Assembly (NCBI RefSeq): GCF_030506285.1
Contig: NZ_CP119422.1
Location: 3,615,001 to 3,679,000, forward strand
Direction: 5' to 3'
Source: Catalinimonas niigatensis
GTDB lineage: Bacteria; Bacteroidota; Bacteroidia; Cytophagales; Cyclobacteriaceae
Length of the DNA stretch: 64,000 bases
Under the pieces are notes generated by a model. The model was not told the DNA's origin. It was given only the letters and a program-made list of their open reading frames with translations, and searched no databases. The translations under genes were made by a program, and so were the position numbers. Shown one piece after another: positions 33,051 to 41,556 of the stretch; within the stretch, counting starts at the first letter, position 1; every line of letters begins with the position of its first letter.

Positions 33051-34412
33051 CTACTGATCAAAGCCCCGTATATAAGGACGACTTGGTGGCCGTTCTCCTG
33101 TGTTAAATTGCGCTCCCCGTGTTGAGCGGTATTTCATATTCAGTACCGGCGTCTCAATGCGGCGCCCAACGGGAGAATAACGGCCGTTTTCCCAGTTGGA
33201 TTCCATGTAGTGGTTGACAATGCCAGTTGACAGCAGCAACCGTTCTGCGTTGAAGGGTTCTTTTTTGGTTACCATCATCTCGGTAATCCAGTGAGGCTGG
33301 GCATTTGAGGCGTGGTACTGGTCAAAAGGACCGGCCCAACCCAACATAGAGATAATGGTCGGTGCTTCACGCCCTTCTATTTCTCCGGCGTAGGTCCAGC
33401 CCACATCCCGGGCCCCAATGACAGCCGCCATCGTTCCATCGTTATACTCCACGACGCACATATTGGTCTGGGACTCCTGCTGAAAATGTCCCGGTTCCAG
33501 TTCAAAACTTTTCGCCACTGCATCCAGCAGCTTGCCGGCCCAGGGATTATTTTCAACCCACTTCCACGTTTCAGGTCCTCGGATGGACTGTACCGATCTG
33601 ACGCCGGTTTCACCTCCCTTGCGACGTTCTACAAAGGCCTGAAGTACGTCAATCGCATGGAAAATAGCTCCCTCATCGGAGGTGCCCCCCAGCACGACCG
33701 AGTGTTTGATGGGAGTATCAATAGGAAGTTCTATCTCGGGCTTGCGGTAGTAGAGCGGTATGGATGAACCTCCGGTCAGGGGAAAGTTCAGCTCACGGGA
33801 TTTGTCAAACATCCACTTGGCATCATCCCAGTTATAGGAAAGGTGCTTGTCGTTAAAGACCGGAACTGAGCGCTTGCTCCGCTCAAAAACCTGGATCACC
33901 TGATTATAAATCCACCAGCGTGGCAGGAGCCAGTGTCCCTTGAGATCGGTGGGATAGTTCCCGTGTTCTCCGACGATGACTACACCATCCACCGCAAGAT
34001 CCTCACCACCCAGGGTGACAGCTTCACCCACGGTATTAAAGATCGGAATGCCTTTCGCTTTACATATTTTCTGTCCTAGTTGGCTTTCTTCAAGCTGATG
34101 AATATACACAGATACTACCTCCACGCGCGAAGGCGTGTAGGCGCCCTGCCACCAATAACCATCCAACAGCTTGGTGATGATCCAGTCGGCATGTGATCTG
34201 GTAGCTGCCCAATAGGTAGTGAGACAGGCAATACGTACCTTTTCCGGCGCTTGCTGCGCAACAGCAGCGGAAGTAACGCCCATCAATGCTGTCAAACCGG
34301 CAGCTCCGGCCATTCCCAGCATTTCACGCCGGCTAAAAAGCACTTTTTTTTGTTCGTTGGTGTCAGTAGTTGAGAATGAATCCGCTACGCTGGCTGTTAT
34401 CTTCAATTTCAT
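33051..34412 (-). CDS. Tat-exported protein of unknown function with an oxidoreductase-like N-terminal fold
   Basis: A 453-residue protein with a Tat signal (SRREMLGMAGAAGLTALMG). The mature start VRIACLTTYWAATRSHADWI and LAVDGVVIVGEHGNYP look like a Rossmann-type half, as in Gfo/Idh proteins, but the glycine-rich dinucleotide loop is absent. Later parts contain YNDGTMAAVIGARDVGWTYAGE and WITEMMVTKKEPFNAERLLL, which I cannot assign. The frame opens at TTG 34424; ATG 34412 is used. It lies between a Gfo/Idh gene and an M19 dipeptidase and may act on the same imported compound. Confidence 0.6.
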   Translation of the reverse strand: MKLKITASVADSFSTTDTNEQKKVLFSRREMLGMAGAAGLTALMGVTSAAVAQQAPEKVRIACLTTYWAATRSHADWIITKLLDGYWWQGAYTPSRVEVVSVYIHQLEESQLGQKICKAKGIPIFNTVGEAVTLGGEDLAVDGVVIVGEHGNYPTDLKGHWLLPRWWIYNQVIQVFERSKRSVPVFNDKHLSYNWDDAKWMFDKSRELNFPLTGGSSIPLYYRKPEIELPIDTPIKHSVVLGGTSDEGAIFHAIDVLQAFVERRKGGETGVRSVQSIRGPETWKWVENNPWAGKLLDAVAKSFELEPGHFQQESQTNMCVVEYNDGTMAAVIGARDVGWTYAGEIEGREAPTIISMLGWAGPFDQYHASNAQPHWITEMMVTKKEPFNAERLLLSTGIVNHYMESNWENGRYSPVGRRIETPVLNMKYRSTRGAQFNTGERPPSRPYIRGFDQ

Positions 34413-34669
34413 AAATATTTCCAATATTGTATAAACTCTACGCTAAATCTGCTACAGATGAAAATAAAATTGTAACCTCATTTATGGTTGTTCCCGTTTC
34501 AAAAACATTTGTTACTAACCCAGTACCTTCAGATGCCTCATCCCTTACATATTCTATTTCAGCAAAATCAACTTCATTCCCAATTGTCAAAAAAATGAAC
34601 ATTAAACCAATAAGCAACAAAACCCTTCCAGAGGAATAAGTGTGTAATTTGTAAAATTTTGGGTAAGTG

Positions 34670-35995
34670 TTAAAACGAACGGTACGCTCCCTCCAGATAT
34701 TTGTTAGCCTCTTCTTCAGCGAACGTAGCGGAGCTGGCATCCCAGTGCAGCGTCTGATTGGGAAAACGACCGGCAATCACGCCTAAAAGAATGGTTTCGG
34801 TTAATTTAGCGGCATAAGAAAATGGAGCACTCGTATCGTCTTTGCCCAAACATGCATCTACAAACTGATGATAGTGCTTTTTACCTTCACTTTCGTAATC
34901 ACGAACAGGCTCGCCCATATCATACTTGGATACATCCACTTCCTTATATTCTCCGTCAACAATCAGTCGGGGAAGTATCTGAAAATGGGGAAGATACAAT
35001 CTGCCTTTTTCCCCAATAAAAATAGCCCCCTGATCGTGTAATGCCTCGCCACCGGGCAGCATAAGGTCTTCACGCTGCTGGTCAGCACCGGCACCATCAT
35101 ACCAAACCCATTTTAGCATATCGGTAGTATATTTTGTACCCGGAAACTCATAGGTAACCATATTTTTTTCGGGGTAGCCAAAGCCGTTGGGTTTCCTACA
35201 GTTGTTGGTAATCGTTCTGGGCACATCAAGTGCCAATGCATTATAGGGTGTATCAAAAATATGAACGCCCATATCGCCCAGGGTTCCACAACCAAAATCT
35301 ACCAGTTTGCGCCAGTTTCCCGGATGATAAACGCCTTCTTTGTAGGGTCTTTCCGCTGAGGTTCCCAACCATAAGTTCCAGTTTAAGTGTTCTGGTACAG
35401 GGTCTTTCCCCTGAGGCAGTGGACCGTCGTATCCCCAATTCTTAGGAGACCAGGCCCGCACCGTATGCACTTTCCCCACAATGCCCGACTGTATCATCTT
35501 AGTCGCCAGCTTATAGTCGTAAAAGGAGTGTACCTGAATGCCCATTTGGGTTACCAGTTTCTTGTCTGTAGCCAATTTCTTCATCGCCCTTGCTTCGCTT
35601 ACGTGATGGGTCAAGGGCTTTTGACAGTAAACGGGCTTATCCATTTGCATGGCCATCATGGAAGCGGGGGCATGCGTATGGTCGGGTGTTGATACAATCA
35701 CCGCATCTATCTTTTTTCCCATTTCTTTAAATAACACCCGGTAATCGGAGTAGGTCTTGGCCTGCGGGTGTTCTTTGTGAGCAGCCGCCAGATTGTTGGC
35801 ATCCACATCGCAGAGGGCAACAACATCTACCAGATTGTGGGAAGAAATAGCTTTCAGATCTGCTGCTCCCATATTACCCACGCCGATATGGGCGGTACGC
35901 AGACGCTTTTCCTGAGTAAAAGCCCAGGCTCCTGAAGGTATAAAAGCGATTGAAGATAAAGTTGAAGCACTTTTTAGAAATTCTCTTTTATTCAT
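34670..35995 (-). CDS. Gfo/Idh/MocA-family oxidoreductase, secreted type
   Basis: A 441-residue NAD(P)-dependent sugar or cyclitol oxidoreductase. The N-terminus MNKREFLKSASTLSSIAFIPSGAWA is a signal, and the mature part starts with the nucleotide-binding loop HIGVGNMGAADL. VSTPDHTHAPASMMAM and KPVYCQKPLTHHVSEA carry the conserved EKP-like motif as QKP, a substitution common in secreted Bacteroidota members. WNLWLGTSAERPY and FGCGTLGDMGVHIFDTP are typical of the C-terminal domain. It lies 15 bp after the DUF1080 gene, consistent with 3-keto-sugar metabolism. Confidence 0.9.
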   Translation of the reverse strand: MNKREFLKSASTLSSIAFIPSGAWAFTQEKRLRTAHIGVGNMGAADLKAISSHNLVDVVALCDVDANNLAAAHKEHPQAKTYSDYRVLFKEMGKKIDAVIVSTPDHTHAPASMMAMQMDKPVYCQKPLTHHVSEARAMKKLATDKKLVTQMGIQVHSFYDYKLATKMIQSGIVGKVHTVRAWSPKNWGYDGPLPQGKDPVPEHLNWNLWLGTSAERPYKEGVYHPGNWRKLVDFGCGTLGDMGVHIFDTPYNALALDVPRTITNNCRKPNGFGYPEKNMVTYEFPGTKYTTDMLKWVWYDGAGADQQREDLMLPGGEALHDQGAIFIGEKGRLYLPHFQILPRLIVDGEYKEVDVSKYDMGEPVRDYESEGKKHYHQFVDACLGKDDTSAPFSYAAKLTETILLGVIAGRFPNQTLHWDASSATFAEEEANKYLEGAYRSF

Positions 35996-36010
35996 CTTGA
36001 CAGCTAGCAG

Positions 36011-36811
36011 TTAAAGTTTTTTGATTTTAATATTTTTGAACCAGATAGGGCTTGAGTGGTCCTGCAAACCAATATATCCGGTTTTAAATTTTCCGTAATC
36101 AGGGCTATTTTTCCATTTATCCGAGTTTTTTTTCTCCTCCCAGGCTTCGTCCCAGGGAACAAAAGATAGTAGTTTTTTGCCATTGAGCCAGTATTCTACA
36201 TTCTCGGGAGTAAAAATAATCCTGGAAGAATTCCACTCGCCCGTAGGGTGTAATACCTTATTAACAGTATCGGCAGGATGCATGGCGTAGTCTGACCCGG
36301 TTCGTTGCAGAGGTTTCAGTTCTTCAGGCTTTTCGGTGTAACCCAGGCTCAAATTATAGTCAGTGAGGTCGTGGAGTTTCGCATAATTTTCATCGTCAAT
36401 CAGCTGGTATTCAGGAGCGACCTGGGGTGGACTATCAAAGCCTTCTTTTAAGTGATAGAAAATACCACTGTTACCTCCCGCAGGAATTTTCCACTCCAGA
36501 TAAAGCTCAAAGTTATCAAACTCCTCTGCACCATAGATGATGTCTTTCCCACCTTCATAGTCCTGTCCTGTGGCCAGTGCAGGATCAAAGGTAAGTTCTT
36601 CATTTCTGACAATCCAGCCGGGAGGCAGCACCTCGCCATTGTACCCACGCCAGCCTTCGGTACTGCTGCCGTCAAAGAGGTAAATCCACTCTTCGTTGTT
36701 GGAGGCGGCTGTAGCCTCAGGAGAGGCTTCCGACTGATCTGCATTTTTTTCTGGCGTACAGGCACCTAGCATCAACAGTAGCAGTGGTAAGGTTAGGTTT
36801 TTCTTTTTCAT
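36011..36811 (-). CDS. DUF1080 (3-keto-disaccharide hydrolase-like) lipoprotein
   Basis: A 266-residue lipoprotein: signal LTLPLLLLMLGAC, a Ser/Glu/Ala linker, then a DUF1080 beta-sandwich (WIYLFDGSSTEGWRGYNG, FDNFELYLEWKIPAGGNSGIFYH, VEYWLNGKKLLSF, TGYIGLQDHSSPIWFKNIKI). Family members hydrolyse 3-keto-glycosides or bind glycans. It pairs with the Gfo/Idh gene 15 bp downstream, a common Bacteroidota combination. The frame opens at 36865; ATG 36811 is chosen for the signal peptide. Confidence 0.9.
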   Translation of the reverse strand: MKKKNLTLPLLLLMLGACTPEKNADQSEASPEATAASNNEEWIYLFDGSSTEGWRGYNGEVLPPGWIVRNEELTFDPALATGQDYEGGKDIIYGAEEFDNFELYLEWKIPAGGNSGIFYHLKEGFDSPPQVAPEYQLIDDENYAKLHDLTDYNLSLGYTEKPEELKPLQRTGSDYAMHPADTVNKVLHPTGEWNSSRIIFTPENVEYWLNGKKLLSFVPWDEAWEEKKNSDKWKNSPDYGKFKTGYIGLQDHSSPIWFKNIKIKKL

Positions 36812-37405
36812 GTTTACATTATGTGGATAGAAAAGTGTGATTTGATCATCGCTGTTGTATTTCAACTCTAAAGTAAACTTTTATTCAGCTTCGCCAAAGA
36901 GCCGGGCAGAATACACTAATGGGCGAAGATAGGCTATAACTGCCAGAATGCACAGAGGGTACTAAGTAGTATATGCTCATCGGGTTATCCAATACCGTCC
37001 AAAAATATTGTCCCTCTTTACCAGTAAGCATTGATTCAGCTTTCTATCCTGAGATGTGTAGCCAAAAAAAGATAGCTTATGAAAGCTATGAATAGTATCA
37101 ATTCGGATAAGAACACGATATTACTATCACACCCAGCCAGGGAGCCCCTGCCCCTGCAGCTCTCTTCTAAGAACTGCTCATGCCAGTTTCCAGACAAGCA
37201 AAGTCGACTAAAGATTTACGGCTCATCATGTATTTTGAAATCTTCCTCCGGTGGTTGTTTGTCCTGATTTTTAGAGCTAAGAGTAGGTCATTTACCTCTA
37301 CAACAGGAATACCCCGATTAGAAATCAAAACTTTGGATAAACGCTGGGTCTGATCAATGCAAAAATCTGCCTTTTACTTTTTTTGCAAAGCTTATCTTCG
37401 GTAAT
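36812..37405. other. 594-bp gap without a supported gene
   Basis: Separates the DUF1080 gene from the FMN-bind/HEAT-like gene on the same strand. Two short plus-strand frames (37079-37267 and about 37228-37350) have no family resemblance and biased, low-complexity composition, so I leave them out. A promoter for the downstream minus-strand genes should lie here, but I cannot point to it. Confidence 0.4.
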
Positions 37406-38557
37406 TCAGTTTGCTACATAGTCTTTGATTTTCGTGAGAATAGCCGCATCCTTCACTTCTATATCGGTTAGAAAATGATAAGCCTTTTGTGACACAAAAC
37501 GATTTTTATCATTTAGTAGAGCAGCTACTTTTTTGATCGCTTCTTCATCCGTGAGATGATGCATCTTGTATAATGCTAACATTTCATCCAGCACTTTTCC
37601 ATTTAATGATTGTAATTGTTGAGATGAAGAAGCGATAAATGTCTGGCTTAATTCCGGAGCTTCTTTGAGTTTGCCTAGAATGAGAAGCTGAAGGCCATAA
37701 TTACTATTTTCAAATTTTTCCAGAAGCTGTATTTGCATTGTTTCAGAAAGCATCGTAGAATCCACTGCTGCCAAGGCCGTAACTGCCAAGCTATAATTTT
37801 CATCATCAATACAATGGAGCAACTCCAACTGAAGAGCAAGAGTAATTTCTTTTGCCCTTATAAAATGGTTTAACGCCCAGAATTTATCTCCTAAATCCGG
37901 GCTTTTCAGGATAGCTGTTATCAAGTCTGACGAAAGCTTTTTTTCTGTCAGGCTTTCTACCAACTCCTGCGAAGAACCATAAATGATGTTCCACAATTTG
38001 TGCGTTGTATACGCTGCACCTTCCACTACAAAGTCCAATACATCCTGAGATGTAGCTCCTGATACACCATCAACTTCAGTATTTTCTACGTTTTGGTTAG
38101 CAGTTGTTGGTACTAATTCTTCAAACGAAACATTACCCAGAGGTAATAATGAGTCTGCGAGTAGCCTGTGAAGCCGCTCGTATTCTTCAGGCGTAAAAGG
38201 TTCATGATCGTATTTACTTAAAAACTCTTCTTCAGGAAGCGCAAACCCCAGATAGCGCCCGGTGATATTCCAGTATACAGCAATATCCAGCGGCCTGCAT
38301 TCATTATCAAAGCAAACGCCTGTTCTGATGTTGCTATAATAAAATAATGGACTGTTGTCTTGATCGTTTACCTGATACAGCGTTTCTCCTGAGGCGGTAT
38401 CTTCATACATAACTTTCTGCGTTTGCATGCTATCTTCATCATAGTGTAAGGTAGAAACTTGAAAATACTCAATCCCCTGCCCGTTATCACTAAATGACAG
38501 GCTAAGAACAAAGCCTTCAATGATGAACAATAAACACAGTCGGAAAATCAACAGCAT
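37406..38557 (-). CDS. Exported protein with FMN-bind-like motif and helical-repeat C-terminus
   Basis: A 383-residue protein with a short signal (LLIFRLCLLFIIEGFVLSL). Residues about 20-190 contain a region ending in EVDGVSGATSQDVLDFVVEG, which matches the SGATxxS/T flavin-attachment motif of FMN-bind domains. The C-terminal ~180 residues are helical with spaced Leu/Ala patterns (VTALAAVDSTML, IKKVAALLNDKNRFVSQKA) like HEAT repeats. It lies after the FAD oxidoreductase gene by 54 bp on the same strand and may be its redox partner. I do not recognise a named family. Confidence 0.6.
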   Translation of the reverse strand: MLLIFRLCLLFIIEGFVLSLSFSDNGQGIEYFQVSTLHYDEDSMQTQKVMYEDTASGETLYQVNDQDNSPLFYYSNIRTGVCFDNECRPLDIAVYWNITGRYLGFALPEEEFLSKYDHEPFTPEEYERLHRLLADSLLPLGNVSFEELVPTTANQNVENTEVDGVSGATSQDVLDFVVEGAAYTTHKLWNIIYGSSQELVESLTEKKLSSDLITAILKSPDLGDKFWALNHFIRAKEITLALQLELLHCIDDENYSLAVTALAAVDSTMLSETMQIQLLEKFENSNYGLQLLILGKLKEAPELSQTFIASSSQQLQSLNGKVLDEMLALYKMHHLTDEEAIKKVAALLNDKNRFVSQKAYHFLTDIEVKDAAILTKIKDYVAN

Positions 38558-38611
38558 AAGTAGATACTTTCGCTAAATATGATTTCTAAATAGTTATTTT
38601 CAAATGATTAT

Positions 38612-40009
38612 TTATGCTTTTGAGCGTGGAACAATACCTCCATGTTCTTCAATGAGAGATCTCAATTCATCCATTGGGACTTCAGCAGGCGTTGTACCCT
38701 TACGGTTGGCTAATGCAGCAGCAGCACCAGCGGCTTGCCCCATTCCCATACAGGAGGCCTGAACCCGAAGGGCTGAGTTGGCTAATCGGTCGCTACTGAT
38801 GCAGCGTCCGGCGACTAAAAAGTTTTTACTACCTTTTGGTATCAATGCCCGTAATGGGATACAAGCCACCACCTCGGGCTTAAGAAACTCCTGATAGATT
38901 GATTTACCGTCTCGGTGAAGGTCAATAGGGTAGAAAGAATGAGAGATTGAGTCCTCAAACACTTTCCCTTCTACGTAATCCTGGTGCATTACTTTGTATA
39001 TCCCGTCAATGCGGTAAGTTTCTCGTACGGCTGTTTCAGTCATTGTATCCAGGACCTTTATATTTTCACATCCGGGAAAGGTTCTTAATGTCCTTAATAG
39101 TTTCAACAAGTTAGACCTTCCCTGAATATTAGCCTGAGTATGCGTTTCAGAAGTTGTAGAGTCGGCCCCGGGTACATATACATATCCGTAAGGCACCGTA
39201 GTAGGAAATGAGGTATCGGAATCTACTGCTTGCGTACTGATACTGTTTTGCTTAAGAGCCTGATGATACTGTTTAGGAATCTTGGTTAGATCCAGTGCGT
39301 TGAAATCATATCCACCTATCCGAAATATGAATGACCCGGGCTGCGTATCTTCTTCCCGTAGTAAGTCAAAGCCAGCCATTGAGGCAGCTATGGCATTTCC
39401 CGAACAGTCAATAAGTTGGTTACAGCTGATTTCGGTTTCTATCCCTTTTCCGCTACTCTTTACTACCCAGTTACCCTTGTTAAACGTAATTTCTTTCGGA
39501 GTTTCGTAATATCTAATATGTACTCCAGCATCCAGGCATTTTTCTTCGGCTAACATCGCATACAACGGACCGTTAACGTTTATCTGATGACGCCAGTGAC
39601 TGATACTTTTATTATTTGGAATGATAGAAAAATTGGGTAAAATACCACCGTCCAGCTCGACGCTTTCTGATACCAACTCCCAGCCGATTCCGGCGATGAC
39701 TTGTTTTCCCCAGGCATGAAAAATGCCAGGAAAAGATACACCACCTGTGGTCGTAGTTCCTCCTAGTTGACTACCATTCTCAATGAGCATGGTTCTCGCT
39801 CCAGCCCGCCCAGCTTGTATCGCGGCGATCACCCCGGCGGTACCTCCGCCAATGATAAGTACGTCAGTCTCAAGGGTTTGCTTCTTTATTTCGTAGGGGC
39901 GAACCAATTCTTCGCCTTTTGATAAGCTGGGGGCTGCTATTCCAAAAGAAATAGCCCCCAGCGACTTGATCATTTGCCTTCTTTCTATCTTCGTCATTTT
40001 GTCTTTCAT
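38612..40009 (-). CDS. FAD-dependent oxidoreductase (FAD_oxidored type)
   Basis: A 465-residue flavoprotein. N-terminal Tat-like ERRQMIKSLGAISFGIAAP, then the FAD loop DVLIIGGGTAGVIAAIQAGRAGA, GSQLGGTTTTGGVSFPG, and the C-terminal dinucleotide segment KNFLVAGRCISSDRLANSALR with MGQAAGAAAALA. Family members act on sugars and related compounds in the periplasm. It is encoded directly downstream of SusD (47 bp) and so belongs to the uptake locus; its substrate is unknown. Confidence 0.88.
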   Translation of the reverse strand: MKDKMTKIERRQMIKSLGAISFGIAAPSLSKGEELVRPYEIKKQTLETDVLIIGGGTAGVIAAIQAGRAGARTMLIENGSQLGGTTTTGGVSFPGIFHAWGKQVIAGIGWELVSESVELDGGILPNFSIIPNNKSISHWRHQINVNGPLYAMLAEEKCLDAGVHIRYYETPKEITFNKGNWVVKSSGKGIETEISCNQLIDCSGNAIAASMAGFDLLREEDTQPGSFIFRIGGYDFNALDLTKIPKQYHQALKQNSISTQAVDSDTSFPTTVPYGYVYVPGADSTTSETHTQANIQGRSNLLKLLRTLRTFPGCENIKVLDTMTETAVRETYRIDGIYKVMHQDYVEGKVFEDSISHSFYPIDLHRDGKSIYQEFLKPEVVACIPLRALIPKGSKNFLVAGRCISSDRLANSALRVQASCMGMGQAAGAAAALANRKGTTPAEVPMDELRSLIEEHGGIVPRSKA

Positions 40010-40056
40010 TTAAACACTCTATTAAAGCATCTATACAACGTATCTGAGATAATATG

Positions 40057-41538
40057 TTAATAACCCGGGTTCTGGTCTTCCACACTCATCGCTTCATTGA
40101 AACTTAATTCTTCGGGAGGAATTGGCCATAGGTAATGCTTTTCAGCAATGCTTATCCCTTTGACATCCATAATAGCTTCTGCTGCTCTGCCCGTACGTTT
40201 GAGATCCAGCCAACGTTTGCCCTCAAATTGAAATTCATAAGCATTTTCCTGAAGCACCAGATCCAGAAACGTTTCCGCATCATAATCCTCTATGGAAAAA
40301 TCTACTGAAGAAGGTGAGGATGGGTTCTGACCATAGGCTCTGCGATGCACCTGGTTTAAAGCTTCCATCGTTTCCGGTGTAGGCCCTCCGGCTACTCTGC
40401 TGGCTGCCTCTGCATAGATGAGAAGCACTTCAGCGTATCGATAGATAGGCAGGTCATTTCCCGCACCATTCTGACTCACCGCAGAGGGATCTATATACTT
40501 TTTAGAGACCAAGGTAGTTGAGCCCAATCCAAAATCAATCTGATCCCATAAAGCTTTACGTAAATCCGCATCATCCCAGTTGGTATAAAATGTATTGGCT
40601 GAATCGCTATAGTGCGCATAAGCTCCTCCAAAATTGAACAAGCTTGTGCTGGGATGATTTAAAATCCAGAGCATGAAATTGCCCTGACCTGGATGACGCA
40701 TGTATTTGAAAGAAAAGATTTCTTCAGTGGATGTCAAAATCTCTGGACCAAATAGGTTCCACTGAAGGTCTTCAATTGAGCTTGCCGGAACCAATGCGAA
40801 GCGATTTGAATCCATGACTTCTTTGGCTTTTTGACTGGCTTCCTCAAACCTTTCTAAAGTTAAGTACACATCTGCTAATAATGTTTTAGCGGCATAGGTA
40901 GTCGGTCTTCCGATATTTCCTGGCTCTTCCGGTAAATCATTTTCAGCTTCCATCAAATCAGAAAGGATCAATTCGTATACCTCATCAGCAGTACTTTTAC
41001 TGACATTGATATCAGTCATATTCTCTTCTGTACGCAAGGGTACACCGCCCCAGTTTCTGACCAGATCAAAGTAGGCTAAAGCCCTGAGAAATTTTGCTTC
41101 CGCTACAAATCCATCAACTTCTTCCTGGCTTATTGATGTGCCATCCGGCGCATTTTGGATCACCAGATTGGCATTACGAATACTTTCATAAAAAGCATTC
41201 CAACGACCGGTGCTCACATTAATATTACCGGAATTAAAACCTTCAAAGTCATTGTAGTTGGCCCTGCTTCCTCTTCCATAACCCCAATCCGTATGGGCAT
41301 CAAGTACTGCAATATATTCAGCCCGGTTGAAGCGCATAGGATTATAAATGGCATTCACTCCAGCTTCCACCTCTTCGGGGGTATTATAAAAGTTTTCAGC
41401 AGTAACAGATTTAGGCTCTTCCATCAAGTTATCCTCACAAGCGTATAATGATAGGATTAGGAGTAACAAGGTGCTGTTGTAAGTAAGCCTCTTGGCTGCT
41501 GTTCCGAAGGTATTTCTTAGTAGGTTTAAATTTTTCAT
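40057..41538 (-). CDS. RagB/SusD-family outer-membrane nutrient-binding lipoprotein
   Basis: A 493-residue lipoprotein: signal ending LLLLILSLYAC, then SusD-type sequence (NTPEEVEAGVNAIYNPMRF, AEAKFLRALAYFDLVRNWGGVPL, GRPTTYAAKTLLADVYLTLERFEEA) and the C-terminal EFQFEGKRWLDLKRTG. It binds the ligand on the cell surface and feeds the SusC channel. It lies 18 bp after susC and is translated from its own ATG. Confidence 0.95.
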   Translation of the reverse strand: MKNLNLLRNTFGTAAKRLTYNSTLLLLILSLYACEDNLMEEPKSVTAENFYNTPEEVEAGVNAIYNPMRFNRAEYIAVLDAHTDWGYGRGSRANYNDFEGFNSGNINVSTGRWNAFYESIRNANLVIQNAPDGTSISQEEVDGFVAEAKFLRALAYFDLVRNWGGVPLRTEENMTDINVSKSTADEVYELILSDLMEAENDLPEEPGNIGRPTTYAAKTLLADVYLTLERFEEASQKAKEVMDSNRFALVPASSIEDLQWNLFGPEILTSTEEIFSFKYMRHPGQGNFMLWILNHPSTSLFNFGGAYAHYSDSANTFYTNWDDADLRKALWDQIDFGLGSTTLVSKKYIDPSAVSQNGAGNDLPIYRYAEVLLIYAEAASRVAGGPTPETMEALNQVHRRAYGQNPSSPSSVDFSIEDYDAETFLDLVLQENAYEFQFEGKRWLDLKRTGRAAEAIMDVKGISIAEKHYLWPIPPEELSFNEAMSVEDQNPGY

Positions 41539-41556
41539 CTCAAGAATATTTTAATA

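Noticed and set aside
34438-34776. Minus-strand frame between the Tat-signal protein and the Gfo/Idh gene
   Set aside because: It overlaps the 3' end of the Gfo/Idh gene in another frame; a small part with a hydrophobic stretch looked protein-like, but there is no family match and no clear start.
37079-37350. Two short plus-strand frames in the 36812-37405 gap
   Set aside because: Low-complexity composition, no start context and no similarity to known proteins.
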